DNA of 17,627 nt from CAZUNB01 sp964622235 (GTDB lineage Bacteria; Patescibacteriota; Saccharimonadia; Saccharimonadales; JAGPDM01), in contig CAZUNB010000023.1 of the NCBI GenBank assembly GCA_964622235.1, positions 1 through 17,627 on the forward strand. The letters are read 5' to 3'. The notes under the pieces were generated by a model. It was given only the letters and a program-made list of their open reading frames with translations, searched no databases and was not told the origin of the DNA. The position numbers and the translations under genes were made by a program. Every line of letters starts with the position of its first letter. Position 1 is the first letter of the stretch. Shown piece after piece: positions 1 to 7,812 of the stretch.

Positions 1-1040
1 TTACCTTCACTATTAGTAAAAATGAACTGGTTGGTTGATGATGTCTTCGACCACGTTACTTGCTGCTGCTGACCATTTTGAAAGATTAAGGCCTCACCGC
101 CAGCGGTGGTTCTATACATGCTGTGACCGTGCACATCACGCGAAAATCCAGTTTTTAAGACAACTACCACATCTGGTGAGATATGCTTATCACTCTCACG
201 GTCTTTGTGGGGATTGCCGGCTAAGTATCGTCGGTAACTGTTGGTAACAGGTTCGTAGCGGTACTGTACGCTGTAGAGCTTCGATGAAAATGGAATATCA
301 ATAGTTGTGACACTGGGTGTGATATCTTTCGGTTTATCTTGTCTTTTAATCGACTTAAAATTACTCTTGTTGAATCCTTGCTCCACGCCAAGTTCACGTA
401 AATTTTTCATACGACTATAGACGTTATGTGGTGCGTAACGGTCGCTGCTGCGAAAAAAGCTACTACTAAATTTCATTTGGTCAAGATCGCGAAATGCCGG
501 TGTCGCCCGTGCTCGCTCCAATGCTTCACTACTACCACCGACGTGAGCAACAGTTGAGTCAAAACCAAGCGCCCAGTCGATGTGGTGCATGCGTAAACTG
601 CGGATTGGTCCGACTAATTCTGGTGTCCCAGCTTGGTAAAATGCTAGGTTACGTGTGATTCCCCCTTCTTCCATAGCCTCAAAAACAACACCGGCATCAA
701 TCAGTCCAGATTGCGGTCGTGCTTCAGGAGTGTTCTCGATAACAACACCACTGATTGGTCTTTCAGCTAATATACTATTCATTTTTTCACCCGTTAATGA
801 AGATTTTACGATTGACTCTGGAGCTCGACCGGTTTGGTTACTGGTTCTTGTCACTTGGTTTTGTGCACGAAAAAAGGCAAACCAAATAATACCGACTATT
901 ATAATGAATGCTAGTGTAATCCAAGCGTATCGGTACGTAGCATGATGCTTTGTTAGGTGCCTACGAACTCCCTTTCTAGTAGTGTTGTTTGATGACTCTG
1001 TATTTTTTTGGTTATTAGTATTTTTAGATTTTGTTTTCAT
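1..1040 (-). CDS. DUF3048 (YerB-like) membrane-anchored protein, 3' end cut by window edge
   Basis: Reading back from the ATG at 1040, the frame stays open for 346 codons to the window edge. A polar N-terminus (about residues 1-36) precedes one membrane segment (about 38-58, starting YAWITLAF). An extracytoplasmic domain follows with hallmarks of the DUF3048/YerB family: RPISGVVIENTPEARPQSG, the EGGITR block, a GPIRSLR block, a VGGSSEA block and APHNVYS. The C-terminal portion (VTWSKTSSTNQF) matches the end of the DUF3048_C domain, so only a few tens of residues should be missing. The family's biochemical role is unknown; YerB of Bacillus is a lipoprotein, whereas this copy has a transmembrane anchor and no lipobox. 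The start is supported by a -10 box ending 7 nt upstream. It is divergent from the permease fragment on the other strand. Confidence 0.85.
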   Translation of the reverse strand, partial: MKTKSKNTNNQKNTESSNNTTRKGVRRHLTKHHATYRYAWITLAFIIIVGIIWFAFFRAQNQVTRTSNQTGRAPESIVKSSLTGEKMNSILAERPISGVVIENTPEARPQSGLIDAGVVFEAMEEGGITRNLAFYQAGTPELVGPIRSLRMHHIDWALGFDSTVAHVGGSSEALERARATPAFRDLDQMKFSSSFFRSSDRYAPHNVYSRMKNLRELGVEQGFNKSNFKSIKRQDKPKDITPSVTTIDIPFSSKLYSVQYRYEPVTNSYRRYLAGNPHKDRESDKHISPDVVVVLKTGFSRDVHGHSMYRTTAGGEALIFQNGQQQQVTWSKTSSTNQFIFTNSEG

Positions 1041-1056
1041 GATAGTTAGTATAGCA
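1041..1056 (-). promoter_or_regulatory. Extended -10 promoter of the DUF3048 gene, leaderless
   Basis: On the minus strand TGC-TATACT (hexamer at 1048-1053) is followed by exactly 7 nt and the ATG. Transcription would start at or next to the A of the start codon. No Shine-Dalgarno sequence and no convincing -35 are visible. Confidence 0.55.
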
Positions 1057-1156
1057 AATTATGCTTATGCTAGTCTCTGTATTCAAGCAAAATGTTAATA
1101 GTATATACTGATGGTGGTTTATCATTTTTCTGACATTTTCACAGTTTTTTGCTCAA

Positions 1157-1636
1157 GTGAAGTCAGAAAAGAGTCATTCATTACGTGAAAGTCTAGTAAA
1201 AATCACTCAATCACCATCAGTTATAGCTATAGTTTTTGGCTTGGCTTTGAGTTTGTTAAATTTTGCACCACAGATATTGACAGATACAGTCGAGTTCAGC
1301 TCCAAAAGTTTTGGTTTTTTAGTGGCACTCTTAGTACCCTTGAACCTAACAATGCCAAAACCTAAAACGGTTGTTTTTATTACTGTAGCTTTTATAGCTA
1401 GAATTGTAATTGGTTTAGTTATTATTTCTGTTCTTAACTATATTATCCACTTTGATCAACAAACATTTATAGCGATTACTCTTAGTATGTTCTCGCCAGT
1501 TAGCGTAATGGGACTAATTTTTTGTAATCAATATGGGTTTGACGAAAAATACTACACGCAAATACTTGCTGTTACAACAATCGCTTCGCTAATCTTCCTG
1601 CCGTTCGTGATAGCAGCTTTAAAGTTGCTAGTTTGA
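1157..1636 (+). CDS. AEC-family (auxin efflux carrier-like) permease, C-terminal half only; probable remnant
   Basis: The 159 residues are strongly hydrophobic, with about five membrane segments (roughly 20-37, 50-66, 71-96, 102-121, 134-158). The block SPSVIAIVFGLALSLLNF, the LLVPLNLTM segment and the closing SPVSVMGLIFCNQYG resemble the second five-helix repeat of AEC permeases, which are normally about 300-320 residues. The GTG start has no ribosome binding site. The same frame remains open upstream to a TGA at 1109-1111 and encodes another hydrophobic run (WWFIIFLTFSQFFAQ). That suggests the gene once began further upstream. No N-terminal half exists between it and the DUF3048 start. It is therefore either a decayed gene or an unusual half-size transporter; decay is more likely. 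Family assignment rests on recalled motifs. Confidence 0.55.
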   Translation: MKSEKSHSLRESLVKITQSPSVIAIVFGLALSLLNFAPQILTDTVEFSSKSFGFLVALLVPLNLTMPKPKTVVFITVAFIARIVIGLVIISVLNYIIHFDQQTFIAITLSMFSPVSVMGLIFCNQYGFDEKYYTQILAVTTIASLIFLPFVIAALKLLV

Positions 1637-1716
1637 CAGCCCAGAGTTTTAAGGATTATCATTCAAACAATGAATGGAAGACAAATTTCTTTAATCATGA
1701 TGATGCCCATGCCTTG

Positions 1717-1772
1717 CCCTGGGTCAACTATCTAATTATACAGAAGCAGGTATAACCATCACAGACCCAGGG
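1717..1772 (+). promoter_or_regulatory. Stem-loop region in the leader of metA
   Basis: CCCTGGGT (1717-1724) pairs perfectly with ACCCAGGG (1765-1772). A nested hairpin, TTATAC (1736-1741) with GTATAA (1750-1755), sits inside. The element lies 43 nt before the metA ATG and about 80 nt after the permease stop. It could be a weak terminator (only ATTATTTC follows) or a structured metA leader. It does not match the SAM riboswitch cores I can recall. Confidence 0.35.
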
Positions 1773-1815
1773 ATTATTTCTATAAATTATAAATTGACAC
1801 TTGAAGGAAAATGTA

Positions 1816-2742
1816 ATGCCAATACGTCTAGATGAAAACCTGCCAGCGTATAAAATTTTGAAAAATAATGGTGTGTTTGTTATGGCGCTTGATCGTGCCG
1901 AGACACAGGACATCCGGCCAATTAGGATTGGAATATTAAACTTAATGCCTAATAAACAAGAGACAGAAGCGCAATTACTAGCTATGATTGGCGAGACACC
2001 ACTACAGGTAGTGCCAATATTAATAAAGACAGCTAGTTATACACCAAAAAATACCTCGGCTGAGCATCTGGAGCAGTTTTATGTCGAGTTTAATGACGTG
2101 AAAGCTCCTGGGCTCGATGGATTAATTATTACTGGTAGTCCAGTAGAGCTATTAGATTTCGAACAAGTAGCTTACTGGAAAGAGCTAGTTGAAATCATGG
2201 ATTGGGCGAAAAAAAATGTGGCTTCAACATTATTTTTATGCTGGGCGGCCCAAGCTAGTTTGTATCATAATTTTAATATCAGAAAATATCGATTACCAGA
2301 AAAATGTCTGGGTGTCTTTATGCACGACGTAATCCTGAAAGACGATCCATTGACACGAAATCTTGATGATGAATATTGGGTGCCACATGGTCGAAATACC
2401 GAGACAAAGATTAATGATATCGTTGATCATGCAGAAATTGATTTGTTAGTTATGTCTGAAGATGCTGGCGTACACCTGGCTGCCACTAAAGATCGTTCAA
2501 TGATTTTTCAATTTGGTCATCCTGAATATCTTCCCGAAACATTAAAAAAAGAATATTTACGAGATAAAGATAAAGCAGACTACACATTACGTTTACCTAG
2601 TAATTATTTTTCTGAAGATGATGAGCGAAAATCTCCGACTGTTCGGTGGAGAGCTAATGCTGCAATATTCTATCGGAATTGGGTTAATCACGTATATCAA
2701 GCGACACCCTACGACCTGGAAACTCGTCGGTTTAACAGTTAG
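1816..2742 (+). CDS. metA: Homoserine O-acetyltransferase of the MetA/HTS family
   Basis: This enzyme acylates the hydroxyl of L-homoserine, the first committed step of methionine synthesis, in the cytoplasm. The 308-residue protein has family length and is full-length. Numbered from the ATG at 1816 it has the nucleophile Cys142 (LFLCWAAQ), His235 and Glu237 (FGHPEY), and NTSAEHLEQFY at 79-89. Residue 111 is Glu (ITGSPVE). In characterised MetA proteins Glu111 goes with acetyl-CoA use and Gly111 with succinyl-CoA use, so an acetyltransferase is predicted. The frame can be read from a TTG at 1801, but the ATG at 1816 aligns with the family start and has AAGGA at 1804-1808. Its stop overlaps the gltX stop by 4 bp. 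No other methionine gene is visible here; a carrier of this pathway gene among CPR is unusual. Confidence 0.93.
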   Translation: MPIRLDENLPAYKILKNNGVFVMALDRAETQDIRPIRIGILNLMPNKQETEAQLLAMIGETPLQVVPILIKTASYTPKNTSAEHLEQFYVEFNDVKAPGLDGLIITGSPVELLDFEQVAYWKELVEIMDWAKKNVASTLFLCWAAQASLYHNFNIRKYRLPEKCLGVFMHDVILKDDPLTRNLDDEYWVPHGRNTETKINDIVDHAEIDLLVMSEDAGVHLAATKDRSMIFQFGHPEYLPETLKKEYLRDKDKADYTLRLPSNYFSEDDERKSPTVRWRANAAIFYRNWVNHVYQATPYDLETRRFNS

Positions 2743-4169
2743 ATGTTACTTAAACGACTTAAGGTTTCGGTTTTACCCAGAGTATGGAGCGTATCAAATA
2801 GTGGCGGTGCGGCTATCTGACCGGTCACACCAATGCGAATTAGCTTGAATATAACACCGGTTGAGTGATCGCTCGTTTCTGCATAGTCACGGAGTATTTT
2901 TTCTAGGTTCTCTACACTGAAATCGCTAGAATCCAGTATCTCTATGACGCCGTTAATGATTTGCTTAGCGGTGGCTGGCTCTAGTTTTTTTCGGAGCTGT
3001 TTATCGGCTTGTAGCACTTCGTCAAGCGTAATTTTTGGTTGGTTGAAAAAGAATTCTACGAGTTCTGGAAGTTCTGCCATGAATTTCAATCGTTCCTGAA
3101 CCAGTTTTAGGATTGCGTTACGATGACTTTCATCTGATTCCATTGCGTAATCAGGCCAGAACTTTTCAGCTAGTTTTTTCAGATCATCGAAGTTTTGGTT
3201 TCGAATATAATTGCCGTTTATCCAGTCTAATCGTTCTTGATTGAAGCGAGCAGGACTGCTCTGCACTCGTGAAAATTTAAACTTCTCGATTAGTTCTACG
3301 ATAGTGAATATTTCTTGCTCAGTTCCGTCATTCCAACCCAGTAAAGCTAGAAAATTTAGTAATGCTCCTGGCAGATAGCCTTTGTCGCGGTAAAGCAGTG
3401 TGTCGACGTCGCCATCGCGTTTGCTGAGTTTTTTATTGCCAGTTTCGCCCCAAACTGCTGGGACATGAGCGAATTTTGGTGGCTCAATTCCAAGCGCTTT
3501 ATATAGCAGTAAAAACTTCGGCATTGAGCTGACGAACTCATCACCACGCACGATAAGATTTATCTTCATCTCGTGGTCATCGATGATGTGTGCGAAGTTA
3601 TAGGTCGGATAACCGTCAGCTTTCACTAGTATAAAGTCATCTATATTGTCTGTACTTCCAGCTTGTTCACCGCGGACAAGGTCGACCCATTCGGGACTCT
3701 GATTCTCATCAATCTTTAAGCGAATCGGCATACCCTGCTCCCAAGTTGGTGGATCTGTTGGGCGATGTTCACGGTAATGGAATGGTCGCTTCTCTGCTTT
3801 AGCTGCATCGCGGTATTCAGTTAGTTTCTCTGGTGGTGTCGGATCAGCATACGCCTTTCCCTGTTTAATTAAATCAAGTGCATAGGGCAAGTAACTATCT
3901 AGCCGGTCACTTTGACGATACGGCTCAAAATCGCCGCCAATGTCCGGACCTTCATCGTGGTTAAGTCCGAGCCAGTCAAGAACTTCTAAAATTTGAGCCT
4001 CAGCAGCCTCATCAAAGCGCTCTCGATCTGTATCTTCAAGTCGCAGCACAAATTGACCTTTGTTCTGGCGCGCATACAGCCAGGCGAAAAGCATGGTGCG
4101 GATACCACCGATGTGGATTAGACCGGTTGGGCTGGGTGCAAAGCGTGTACGGAGTGGTTGTTTTGACAT
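2739..4169 (-). CDS. gltX: Glutamyl-tRNA synthetase
   Basis: It charges tRNA-Glu with glutamate, and in organisms lacking GlnRS also tRNA-Gln before amidation. Class I signatures are clear: FAPSPTGLIHIGG near residues 10-22 (HIGH motif as HIGG) and KLSKRDGD near 247-254 (KMSKS motif). LRLEDTDRER and the anticodon-binding C-terminal helical region follow normal order, giving the usual length of about 476 residues. The cysteines that bind zinc in many bacterial GltX proteins are absent (YADPTPPEKL at that site). An upstream in-frame ATG at 4181 would add MIKR. I prefer the ATG at 4169 because a TGC-TATGAT extended -10 ends 7 nt before it, the arrangement seen at several neighbours, and the upstream ATG would lie inside that box. 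Confidence 0.95.
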   Translation of the reverse strand: MSKQPLRTRFAPSPTGLIHIGGIRTMLFAWLYARQNKGQFVLRLEDTDRERFDEAAEAQILEVLDWLGLNHDEGPDIGGDFEPYRQSDRLDSYLPYALDLIKQGKAYADPTPPEKLTEYRDAAKAEKRPFHYREHRPTDPPTWEQGMPIRLKIDENQSPEWVDLVRGEQAGSTDNIDDFILVKADGYPTYNFAHIIDDHEMKINLIVRGDEFVSSMPKFLLLYKALGIEPPKFAHVPAVWGETGNKKLSKRDGDVDTLLYRDKGYLPGALLNFLALLGWNDGTEQEIFTIVELIEKFKFSRVQSSPARFNQERLDWINGNYIRNQNFDDLKKLAEKFWPDYAMESDESHRNAILKLVQERLKFMAELPELVEFFFNQPKITLDEVLQADKQLRKKLEPATAKQIINGVIEILDSSDFSVENLEKILRDYAETSDHSTGVIFKLIRIGVTGQIAAPPLFDTLHTLGKTETLSRLSNI

Positions 4170-4185
4170 TCGTTTAATCATAGCA
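4170..4185 (-). promoter_or_regulatory. Extended -10 promoter of gltX, leaderless
   Basis: On the minus strand TGC precedes TATGAT (4177-4182), then 7 nt and the ATG at 4169. No Shine-Dalgarno sequence is present before either candidate start. Confidence 0.5.
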
Positions 4186-4765
4186 ATAATTTGTTGTTTC
4201 TAAAAACTACTGATAATCTTTTCAAACCTAACGCTAAAATTTAGTAACTATTATTTCTTTTTTCTTTTAAGTTCACTACTTTACACCGGCAAAGTAATAC
4301 AAAACTCTCGAGCTCCCCTCAAAACGAGATGAAACCTGCCAAGCAGAGTTCTTGAACTCCTACAGAACTCCCTCTGGTCGCCCTCACTTCGTTCAGGTGG
4401 TCCTCGTCGTGCCTGGAACTCATGCTTATCATGCTTCTCTGTTTTTCACGATGCTCGACCTAGGCCGAATACCGCTGCCGACGCTTGACTCTGGGCATAA
4501 AAAAACCAAAGCCTGAGCGTGAATGTTATTTCAACAATAATGACACAAACAGTGTTTGAGTAGCGGAAAGCTACGAGTTCTGTTTGTGATTGTTTCAATA
4601 ACAATGAACGCATCAAGCGATGTGATAAGCCCAGGAGTTTGCTCAGCTTTGCGACTCAAAGTTGGAGGGTTCTAAAGAAAGTAATCGTTCAAGTTCACCA
4701 ATCAGTTTTCGTACTATAGTGCAAAGTAGATTTTGAATGTTTTACAAATTTAAAAGATAGTGTTG
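4186..4765. other. Gene-free region rich in inverted repeats
   Basis: No convincing coding frame is seen here. The left part (about 4260-4440) holds short inverted repeats: ACTTT/AAAGT at about 4274-4291, GAGTTC-TT-GAACTC near 4346, and CAGAG/CTCTG around it. The right part contains the long irregular stem at 4491-4634, listed separately. No member of the common housekeeping RNA classes could be recognised on either strand. Confidence 0.5.
4491..4634. ncRNA. Candidate structured RNA: long irregular hairpin, class unknown
   Basis: Nested complementary arms stack into one elongated structure: CTGGGC (4491-4496) with GCCCAG (4629-4634); GCGT (4517-4520) with ACGC (4608-4611); TGTTATT (4524-4530) with AATAACA (4597-4603); AACAAT (4533-4538) with ATTGTT (4589-4594); CACAAACAG (4544-4552) with CTGTTTGTG (4580-4588); and GTAGC (4560-4564) with GCTAC (4570-4574) around a GGAAA loop. 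A side hairpin CATC-AAGC-GATG lies at 4611-4622. The inner three arms are separated only by a 2x2 internal loop and a 5-nt bulge. The strand is undecided because neither side shows a clear promoter or T-tract terminator. It could be a regulatory RNA, a decayed mobile element end or an extragenic palindrome. Confidence 0.35.
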
Positions 4766-4798
4766 ATGCTTGCAAAATTCATAATGAAAGAGTATTTT
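4766..4798 (+). promoter_or_regulatory. Promoter of the small gene at 4829
   Basis: ATGCTTGCAA (4766-4775) supplies a -35 box TTGCAA (4770-4775). A 17-bp spacer leads to TATTTT (4793-4798). A leader of about 25 nt follows, carrying TAGGAG 7 nt before the ATG. The ATRCTTG context recurs before the other plus-strand orphan genes. Confidence 0.5.
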
Positions 4799-4828
4799 TA
4801 TGATATTAGGTAATTTAGGAGACAAGAT

Positions 4829-5392
4829 ATGTCCGTATTGGATTTTGTAGGTAAAGAACCCTCGGGAGGTGTATATGTTGGTTTGGTCTTCCATGAGCAA
4901 GATGAGAGAATTACTAGACCTTCAACAAGGGGTTATCGACTCCCAGGGCAAATAGACCGTTCGGTGCATTATGACAGAGAGGCTTTTAGATGGGGTCGCC
5001 CAGGTGACGAGCCAGCCGGTCGTGCTATTGGCATAGTTGTGGCGGGAACTAAAGCAGCTATGAGAAAAACTATGATTGAGATGGGACCACATTTACCTAA
5101 TTTATATACTGGAGAAGATACTGAATTAGATGAGAGGGTTCGAGCAGCAAAGGATGCACTCACACCTGATAGTGAGGGGCACTCAGTGGGAGTTGAACAT
5201 GAGTACTTAGGCACAATGCCTAGAGCAGTGCTTTTTGGTGGCGTTCTCAGGTTGGCAGCACTAGATCCAGTTGCGGCACAGTCAAGACTCGAAGAATTGA
5301 CGCTAGGTTTATATGGAACCATGAGTAATCTTGGTGGGCAGGAACCAGGGAGTACGGTTACGTCATCGGTTCGGTATGAAGAGCAACTTTAA
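4829..5392 (+). CDS. Small orphan protein, function unknown
   Basis: The 187-residue product matches no family I recognise. It is soluble-looking, with no signal peptide and no membrane segment. It is Gly- and Glu-rich, with a conserved-looking core GRAIGIVVAGTKAAMRKT and an alanine-rich helix RLAALDPVAAQSRLEELTLG near the C-terminus. The ATG has a good Shine-Dalgarno (TAGGAG, spacing 7) and a -35/-10 promoter, unlike the conserved minus-strand genes. It ends 5 bp before the stop of the opposing DUF4367-like gene, with no room for a terminator. It is one of several plus-strand orphan genes with the same promoter type. Coding potential is supported by length, the ribosome binding site and the neat convergent packing. 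Confidence 0.7.
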   Translation: MSVLDFVGKEPSGGVYVGLVFHEQDERITRPSTRGYRLPGQIDRSVHYDREAFRWGRPGDEPAGRAIGIVVAGTKAAMRKTMIEMGPHLPNLYTGEDTELDERVRAAKDALTPDSEGHSVGVEHEYLGTMPRAVLFGGVLRLAALDPVAAQSRLEELTLGLYGTMSNLGGQEPGSTVTSSVRYEEQL

Positions 5393-5397
5393 GCAGG

Positions 5398-6807
5398 TTA
5401 CAAACTGGCAGCGACTTGGATAAGTTGGTCGGCGCTGAGTTCGTTGGCATCTTCGATTGTATACCAAACTCCCCTATTGACCCAAGTAGCGTCCGACTCA
5501 CCGTAGACATAAATAGTTAGCCCTTTGTCTTCGTAGGTCGCATATTGACTTGACTGTGGCTTGACGTAACTTTCAAGCAAACTGAGTGAGTCGAGGTTAC
5601 TCTTTCTTTCAGTCACGGCGAATTTCTGATCATCCGATTTGTCTTTTTTAGTAAATCCGATTGTTACCTGCCCTTTGCTGTATTGCACAGGTCCGTTGAA
5701 GGCAAAACCTTCCGGAGTAAAAGCTGGCATACTAGCATCAAATCCTGCTCGATTCGCGGCAACGCGAATAGCCAGATTCGGGATGTTTAGATATGTGATA
5801 TACCCAACTACCACTACAAAACTAAGAGCTGTTGCGACAGCTGGCGCTATACGCTGGCCGAAAGTCAGACGAAAAACTTCACTGGCATTTCGCATCCGAT
5901 TGAGCATACTTGGTTTTTTATCTTCTTTGGCTTTATGCTGTTGTTCAAAGAATTTTTTCTTTTCAGCTTCACGTGTCTGCAAATTAAGGTTTGGTGGCGT
6001 AAAGAATTGTTCTTGGTTGTTAAGTGATTCGTCAACTTGTGGTGCCGGACTGTCGTGAGCCTTTTTGCTTGCGAATGGATTGAATTGAGCTTGAGCTTCT
6101 GGTCCAGCTACCGGCATTGTCATATTTGTTTGACTACTTACTGCTGTTTGTGCTTGCAGTGCATTGTCGTGAGCAAACCGGTCGATACTGTGACTTTTTT
6201 CGACCCTCGCCATACGTTCACGTAGTCGAGCTTGGTGTTTAGCCTCGCGCCGTCTGATATGATCTGGTAACTCAAGAGAAATACTCTTGTTGGTCGAATT
6301 ATCTGCGCTTACGGCCGAAATTTTCTTTATGGTTGGAGCGGGCTGGCTGGTGGCTTCTTTTGCACCTATTTCTGCTAGTTTTTTATCGTGTTTGAGGTAT
6401 TGAATTTCTAATTTGGCGACTTGCTCTGTTTTTTTAGGCTGTCTATTGAGGCTCTTGTCTAGATCCAAAGATGCAAAAGCTTTATCGGTTTTGACACTGA
6501 CTGCTGTTTTATTTATTTTTCGTAAATCAGTATGATTGTTACCACCTGGGTGTGCTTTGATTTGTTCAACTGATTTTTTTGGAATCTTAGTGGCTTCGGT
6601 GTCAAGTATTTGGCCCAGTCGATGTGCTGATTGCATAGATTTTTTATTAATGGTTGGCACTTGCGTCTTTGTTGGCTGTTTGATCTTTGCTTGGAGAGTC
6701 TCTGTATCATTCGTCCTATCAAAAATCTCATCACCAGTTTTTGGATCGAACTTACGACCGTTGACTACGATAAAACTTTGACTCGCTTTTTTTGCAAATA
6801 AACCCAT
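5398..6807 (-). CDS. Single-pass membrane protein with C-terminal DUF4367-like domain
   Basis: The 469-residue protein has a long polar, Lys/Gln-rich and probably disordered cytoplasmic part (1-318). A single membrane helix follows (about 320-342, from IAPAVATALSFVVVV), then an outside domain (about 355-469). The last part (TIYVYGE, TWVNRGVWYTIEDANELSADQLIQVA broken over 431-466) has the pattern of DUF4367: a strand, a conserved W, then a leucine-rich helix that closes with an IQVAASL-type end. The role of this domain is unknown; it occurs in anti-sigma-like and envelope proteins. The N-terminus carries KFDPKTGDEIFD, a short motif of unknown meaning. The promoter at 6838-6867 and a weak GAGAAGA site precede the ATG. 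Confidence 0.75.
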   Translation of the reverse strand: MGLFAKKASQSFIVVNGRKFDPKTGDEIFDRTNDTETLQAKIKQPTKTQVPTINKKSMQSAHRLGQILDTEATKIPKKSVEQIKAHPGGNNHTDLRKINKTAVSVKTDKAFASLDLDKSLNRQPKKTEQVAKLEIQYLKHDKKLAEIGAKEATSQPAPTIKKISAVSADNSTNKSISLELPDHIRRREAKHQARLRERMARVEKSHSIDRFAHDNALQAQTAVSSQTNMTMPVAGPEAQAQFNPFASKKAHDSPAPQVDESLNNQEQFFTPPNLNLQTREAEKKKFFEQQHKAKEDKKPSMLNRMRNASEVFRLTFGQRIAPAVATALSFVVVVGYITYLNIPNLAIRVAANRAGFDASMPAFTPEGFAFNGPVQYSKGQVTIGFTKKDKSDDQKFAVTERKSNLDSLSLLESYVKPQSSQYATYEDKGLTIYVYGESDATWVNRGVWYTIEDANELSADQLIQVAASL

Positions 6808-6837
6808 TAATCATCTTCTCGCTTATGCTACTCGCCT

Positions 6838-6867
6838 ATTGTATATCGACGACGGCTTGCGCTGCAA
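6838..6867 (-). promoter_or_regulatory. Promoter of the DUF4367-like gene
   Basis: On the minus strand TTGCAG (6862-6867), an 18-bp spacer and TACAAT (6838-6843) form a standard sigma-70-type promoter. The leader of roughly 24 nt contains GAGAAGA. The rest of the 6808-6969 gap is very AT-rich and holds a CTTTCAA/TTGAAAG inverted repeat near 6923-6950 that could end the upstream operon. Confidence 0.55.
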
Positions 6868-6969
6868 GTGATAATTATTTTTACTTTTTATTGTAAAGAT
6901 AATTAAATATTTTAATAATTTGCTTTCAACTTTGATAATAAAATTGAAAGGGTAATTAATTAGAAACTA

Positions 6970-7812
6970 TTATTTCTTAGTTTTTGAAAAGCGAAAAACT
7001 CTCCACAAGAATCTTGGTACTGCCATTTGCCGAGAAATCCTTTTTGGTTCAAGGAATAATCGCCACAACCACTCCAGTCCAATGTGTTGGAAAAGTTTTG
7101 GAGCTTTTTTTAGTTGACCACCAAAACTTTCGTAATCAAACGTACCGCCTTCACCGATGAAGACACCATGATTGCTTGACTGCTTTAAACGTTCAGCGAC
7201 TACCTCTTGTGCGGGAAAGCCGATACCGAGCAAAACAATATCAGGTCGATGTTTTTTAATTAATTCACGCAGCAGCTTTTCATGGCTCTGACTAAATTCG
7301 CCAGATTCATCACGACCGACAAGGCTTGGAACTAGGGTAATATTCGGAATTCTCTCCTTTATAATTCTTTCACGGTCTTTAATCGTGCCAGTTTTTGGCG
7401 AACCAACAAGCATTACTTTATAGCCTCTTTCAGCAGCAGCTTCGAGTAACGGCCAAGTGAAGTTAACGCCTGCTAGTCGCTCAGGTATGACAGTGGCGAT
7501 AGATTCAGGTTTAAAAATAATTGCAGCAATCGAACTAACCCAATTGAAAAATCCATACTTGCCTGCCTGTAAATAGCTAGCCGCCCACTGAACAGCGACG
7601 CTATCAGCGAGAATTACGTCTGATTTTTGTAGGTTAGCTCTAGTCGATTCGTCTGCTGTCGCACGCTCAACGAACTCAACGTAGGGTTTGCTGACTCGAT
7701 GAGAACCTTTTTGTTCGACTAATTCTATAACAACCTTAACTGCTTGCTGACGTGTTGATTTAGCTATTTCTAATCCAAAAACATTTACGGTTGAAACGTC
7801 GCCAAGCTTCAC
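6970..7812 (-). CDS. WecG/TagA/CpsF family glycosyltransferase (GT26)
   Basis: GT26 enzymes transfer an N-acetyl-hexosamine, often ManNAc or ManNAcA, to a lipid-linked sugar at the membrane. They work in teichoic acid, enterobacterial common antigen or capsule assembly. The 280 residues cover the family domain: SDVILADSVAVQWAASYL (about 64-81, with Asp70 at the site of the proposed catalytic Asp), the Rossmann-like GYKVMLVGSPKTG, and RPDIVLLGIGFPAQE with FIGEGGTFDYESFGG. The C-terminal LEWLWRLFLEPKRISRQ matches the membrane-contacting appendage. The usual T-x-N-x-E motif is altered to SKPYVEF. The ATG overlaps the stop of the upstream glycosyltransferase (ATGA), so translation is probably coupled. 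The acceptor sugar cannot be told from sequence. Confidence 0.85.
   Translation of the reverse strand: MKLGDVSTVNVFGLEIAKSTRQQAVKVVIELVEQKGSHRVSKPYVEFVERATADESTRANLQKSDVILADSVAVQWAASYLQAGKYGFFNWVSSIAAIIFKPESIATVIPERLAGVNFTWPLLEAAAERGYKVMLVGSPKTGTIKDRERIIKERIPNITLVPSLVGRDESGEFSQSHEKLLRELIKKHRPDIVLLGIGFPAQEVVAERLKQSSNHGVFIGEGGTFDYESFGGQLKKAPKLFQHIGLEWLWRLFLEPKRISRQMAVPRFLWRVFRFSKTKK

Noticed and set aside
35..945. Plus-strand ORFs at 35-247 and 655-945
   Set aside because: They are shadows of the DUF3048 gene, which reads continuously with family motifs on the minus strand.
4182..4828. tmRNA, because the minus strand reads GCAAACTCCTGGGC..., a possible tag frame ANSWAYHIA-stop
   Set aside because: No tRNA-like ends: neither the conserved 5' GGATTCGAC-type block nor a 3' TTCGA arm with CCA. 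The tag also lacks the usual ALAA-like end.
4182..4828. RNase P RNA or 6S RNA
   Set aside because: The GAAAGTCC and other conserved P4-region blocks of RNase P RNA were not found on either strand, and no 6S-like outline with promoter and terminator was seen.
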